Positions 5,403-7,622 of a stretch of DNA of 7,622 nucleotides are shown piece by piece; the first letter of the stretch is position 1; every line of letters starts with the position of its first letter. This DNA is from an uncultured Oscillospiraceae bacterium. GTDB lineage: Bacteria; Bacillota_A; Clostridia; Oscillospirales; Oscillospiraceae. Both the position numbers and the translations under genes were made by a program. Under the pieces are notes generated by a model. That model did not search any database. It saw nothing but the letters and a program-made list of their open reading frames with translations, and had not been told where the DNA came from. The DNA lies in NCBI GenBank assembly GCA_947631215.1, contig CANRKN010000094.1, forward strand, positions 1 through 7,622, given 5' to 3'.

Positions 5403-7366
5403 CAGCTCATCTCCTTCACGTGGGATTCGATGAACGCGATCTCCGCTTCATCCAGCCCATACTTGGCATAGAGCTGCCTATCGATCTCCGGGATGGACCT
5501 GGACCAGTCGATGTCGGATGCGGGGGTGAAGTCCTGGAGGGGGATAAATCTCCATCTTTCCGGGGGATTATCCTGCGTTATTTTCAGGATACCCAATAAA
5601 CATCTCGCAAACTTTGACTTTATGTATTTTAATGCAGATGTTGCTTCTAATTCAGCTGCAAAAGCCCCTATGCCAATAAAAGATTGTGTATACCCAATAC
5701 CAGGTCCCAATATAAACGGTTCCGCAATAATCCTTACCGGTGTTTCACAAAGATTTCCCGCGCCTCCATTCGATTTGGAAACCATTATCTTATGTTTGAA
5801 TAGATTTCCATTGTCCTCGATATAATTTTTGTCTACCCATTTCTTTACGCGTTTTTGTCCTGTTCCCTCCAGGCCAAAAATTGCGATCATTTCTTGGCGA
5901 TCTTCATTGGTATTTTGAAATATTGGTAGTTTATTGAACGCACTACTCACAATTCGTCGTTCATTTCCCTCGCTGCTTATTACTGACCTAAGCTGTGGGT
6001 AATCTTGATATAAACTATCAAGGTTAAGGCGGTTCTGGAGTATCATTATATCTGGCAAAGAACTCTCTTGGACGTATTTGTGCATTTTTGCAGACAGCGA
6101 TCGTATTTCTTCATATTGGGAAAATACTTCAATAGCGCCAAAACTCTTTGTAGCATCTCGATAGGATATAGAAATCCCACCAGTAATTCGCGTCCCCTGG
6201 AAATAGTGCCCACTATCCTGTGCGTAATCAAGCACAGTGAAATGCTCATCATTTAGCATTTTTTCATTCCACGCTTTTGGTGTTTTTCCAGCATTGAATA
6301 AGAAACGAGCAGGTGTTATAAGCAAAACCTTGTCAGAAATCAAATAGGCGGCATCCATAAAGCTGTTATACACCGGCTTATCTGACGTTCCTTCTGTTTC
6401 TTCCTGATACGGCGGATTGCCAATGATAAAATTAAACTTCATCTTTCCCGTCCCCCTTCTTAACTCCTGGAATTCAACGCTGGTTTTCTTCCGCCAGTCA
6501 TAGATCCGGCAATAGGGCTGTGTCTTTTCTTCCTTATCCGGGAAACCCATCTTTTCAAAAAAGTCAAACTGGAAGCCCTCCTCCTCGGGCTTCCGATACG
6601 GGATGGTGTATGTGAGCCCATCCATTTGCCACAGGTTCCAAACGATGACGTTGGCGATGGTCTCATATTCCTGCTTCGTCGGCTTTCGCTTCCACCGGCT
6701 GGACAGATATTCCTCAAAGGTCATCAGCAGGTTCAAACGGGCAATGAGCAGGTTGTCACCCTGAAACTCATAGCCATAGGTTGCCTGGAACGCCCGCAGA
6801 GACCATTGCAGCCACTCTTCCTCCGTGTCGGTGTTCTCGCTCACCACCCGCAGCTTCCGGTCCAGCAGGCCGGTCCGCCGCTCCAGGGGGATGATCTCGC
6901 CGTTGGAGACGTCGTACCGGCTCGCCAAAAACGGCGCCTCGCCGCATGTGATCTCCATGCGCCGGTCGTCCACGTACCGCTTCCAGTTCTTCCGCTTGGA
7001 AAACCCCACCCGGTTGGTGGGCTCGTCGTCCTTAAAAAACGTGTCCGGCCGGCCGAACCACACCTCGTCGGCATAGTCGCACATTTTCGCGCAGACCCAG
7101 TTGGGTGTAAATACTTCAGCGTGCTGCCGGGTGCGGGCGGACTGCTGCTCCAGGGCCTTCCGTGCCCGGTTCTTGATGACGCCGGAGCGCTCGCCGGTGA
7201 TCAGCTCGGCCCTGATCTCCCTGTCCCGCTGATAGCCGGGGCCCAGGTCGGTATAGGCGTCCGTCGCCCAGAGGATGTGCGCCTTGGTCGTTCTATCGGC
7301 CAGGAGCCTGTCCAGCAGACCGAGGGAGTTGATCCGCAGCAATTCATCTTGTATCCCGATGATCAA
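5402..7366 (-). CDS. N6-adenine DNA methyltransferase with C-terminal specificity region (Eco57I-like)
   Basis: This 654-aa protein is a probable modification and target-recognition subunit that transfers a methyl group from S-adenosylmethionine to adenine in DNA. It has EVFTPNWVCAKM (84-95), the FTP segment that precedes the catalytic core in many N6-adenine methyltransferases. An unusual motif I, EITCGEAPFL (138-147), follows, then GYEFQGDNLLIARLNLL (198-214) and the catalytic motif IV NPPY (317-320). Residues about 320-610 probably hold the target recognition domain, and the C-terminus ends in helical, charged sequence. The start is TTG at 7366-7364: the next in-frame Met is residue 95, and GGAGGAGG lies eight bases upstream. 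The gene leads an operon with the nuclease-helicase (one-base stop/start overlap). Base composition changes sharply: about 5550-6480 is AT-rich (several 60-base lines at 32-38% GC), while the 5' part and the partner gene reach about 62-65%. No frameshift is seen. A separate nuclease domain was not recognised in it. Confidence 0.9.
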   Translation of the reverse strand: MIIGIQDELLRINSLGLLDRLLADRTTKAHILWATDAYTDLGPGYQRDREIRAELITGERSGVIKNRARKALEQQSARTRQHAEVFTPNWVCAKMCDYADEVWFGRPDTFFKDDEPTNRVGFSKRKNWKRYVDDRRMEITCGEAPFLASRYDVSNGEIIPLERRTGLLDRKLRVVSENTDTEEEWLQWSLRAFQATYGYEFQGDNLLIARLNLLMTFEEYLSSRWKRKPTKQEYETIANVIVWNLWQMDGLTYTIPYRKPEEEGFQFDFFEKMGFPDKEEKTQPYCRIYDWRKKTSVEFQELRRGTGKMKFNFIIGNPPYQEETEGTSDKPVYNSFMDAAYLISDKVLLITPARFLFNAGKTPKAWNEKMLNDEHFTVLDYAQDSGHYFQGTRITGGISISYRDATKSFGAIEVFSQYEEIRSLSAKMHKYVQESSLPDIMILQNRLNLDSLYQDYPQLRSVISSEGNERRIVSSAFNKLPIFQNTNEDRQEMIAIFGLEGTGQKRVKKWVDKNYIEDNGNLFKHKIMVSKSNGGAGNLCETPVRIIAEPFILGPGIGYTQSFIGIGAFAAELEATSALKYIKSKFARCLLGILKITQDNPPERWRFIPLQDFTPASDIDWSRSIPEIDRQLYAKYGLDEAEIAFIESHVKEMS

Positions 7367-7371
7367 AAAGC

Positions 7372-7407
7372 GATCCTCCTCCGATCCGAAAAGACCGCAG
7401 GAGGATC
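7372..7407 (-). promoter_or_regulatory. Hairpin covering the ribosome-binding site of the methyltransferase gene
   Basis: In the leader of the methyltransferase mRNA, a perfect 9-bp inverted repeat (7399-7407 with 7372-7380; GATCCTCCT/AGGAGGATC as transcribed) closes an 18-nt loop. The 3' arm contains the AGGAGG Shine-Dalgarno sequence used by the TTG start at 7366. If folded, it would hide the ribosome site and lower translation of the whole operon. The pairing is seen directly; regulation is inference. Confidence 0.55.
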
Positions 7408-7433
7408 AGCAAAGCTATGCCCGTTTTGCAAAT

Positions 7434-7554
7434 GTGTACTTTACCAAACTTTCCTGCGTGTTCTACATATTCGCATTATAGCATCAAAACCTGGAAACGG
7501 CAACAAATTCTGGGCTGTCTTTTCCCCTGGCTTCGACTGTCGGAAAAAGTACAC
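7434..7554. repeat. 9-bp inverted repeat pair flanking the operon promoter
   Basis: GTGTACTTT at 7434-7442 is repeated in inverse orientation as AAAGTACAC at 7546-7554. The two copies bracket the promoter, one in the transcribed leader and one about 43 bp upstream of the -35. This is the arrangement of paired operators for a looping repressor, but only two copies exist and chance cannot be excluded. Confidence 0.3.
7475..7503 (-). promoter_or_regulatory. Sigma-70/SigA-type promoter of the methyltransferase/helicase operon
   Basis: On the minus strand, TTGCCG (7503-7498) and a perfect TATAAT (7480-7475) are separated by exactly 17 bp. The predicted transcription start is near 7468, leaving a leader of about 100 nt before the TTG start. 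The surrounding DNA is AT-rich, and this is the best promoter-like match I saw in the non-coding DNA here. Confidence 0.8.
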
Positions 7555-7622
7555 CAATTCAAATTATTGAGCGGTTTATTTAATCCACCTTTTCAAACCG
7601 CCTCGCTTTCGAGTAAAACGTC

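Noticed and set aside
4524..5471. 315-codon plus-strand open frame across the junction of the two defence genes
   Set aside because: It is antisense to the GIY-YIG and Walker regions, has no domain signal, and is explained by codon bias of the opposite strand.
6626..7570. 314-codon plus-strand open frame opposite the methyltransferase start and its promoter
   Set aside because: It covers the FTP and motif I coding sequence on the other strand and runs through the minus-strand promoter. Its composition is that of a shadow frame.
7571..7601. Inverted repeat GCGGTTT/AAACCGC as a terminator for an upstream gene
   Set aside because: The stem is 7 bp with a 17-nt loop and no following T-run on either strand, too weak to call.
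7580..7621. Possible 3' end of an upstream minus-strand gene (13 residues, ending FEKVD, then TAA)
   Set aside because: All three minus-strand frames close within this short edge segment, so 13 codons cannot tell a real gene end from chance. It could be real and needs sequence beyond the right edge.
1..7622. CRISPR arrays, insertion sequences, tRNA or rRNA genes
   Set aside because: I saw no regularly spaced direct repeats, no transposase motifs, and no tRNA- or rRNA-like segments.

Overview
The window reads as part of a mobilizable or integrative-conjugative element from a Gram-positive anaerobe, most likely a gut Clostridia/Oscillospirales-type host. The reasons are a MobA/MobL (MOBQ) relaxase preceded by a DUF3847-family gene, strong AGGAGG ribosome sites, and GC-rich coding DNA (about 60-65% in lines counted by hand). 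The species cannot be fixed from sequence alone. All convincing genes are on the minus strand, so transcription runs from high to low coordinates.

Right part (about 7503 to 2088): a two-gene restriction-modification-like operon. A good sigma-70-type promoter (TTGCCG-17 bp-TATAAT, minus strand, 7503-7475) precedes a leader whose Shine-Dalgarno sequence is inside a 9-bp hairpin. Next comes a TTG-started 654-aa N6-adenine DNA methyltransferase with an NPPY motif (7366-5402). Its TGA overlaps by one base the ATG of an 1104-aa protein (5402-2088) built as a GIY-YIG/T5orf172-like nuclease domain, a DEAH superfamily 2 helicase, a coiled coil and a partial methyltransferase-like C-terminus. The likely division of labour is that the first protein reads and methylates target DNA, and the second supplies ATP-driven translocation and DNA cleavage. 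The middle to C-terminal part of the methyltransferase gene (about 5550-6480) is strikingly AT-rich, which fits exchange of its specificity domain.

Middle (about 2087-1879): a compact non-coding control region. It holds an inverted repeat followed by AAGTGCGCCCTT, matching the RSF1010/pIP501-type (MOBQ) nick region and therefore a probable origin of transfer. It also holds a rho-independent terminator for the defence operon, and a chain of competing hairpins leading into the mobilization genes.

Left part (1878 to 1): the mobilization operon, consisting of a DUF3847 protein, the MobA/MobL relaxase, and the start of a third gene cut by the window edge. The three follow each other without gaps and each has its own ribosome site. 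The defence operon is thus cargo directly abutting the oriT. If nicking polarity follows the RSF1010 pattern, it would be the first DNA to enter a recipient.
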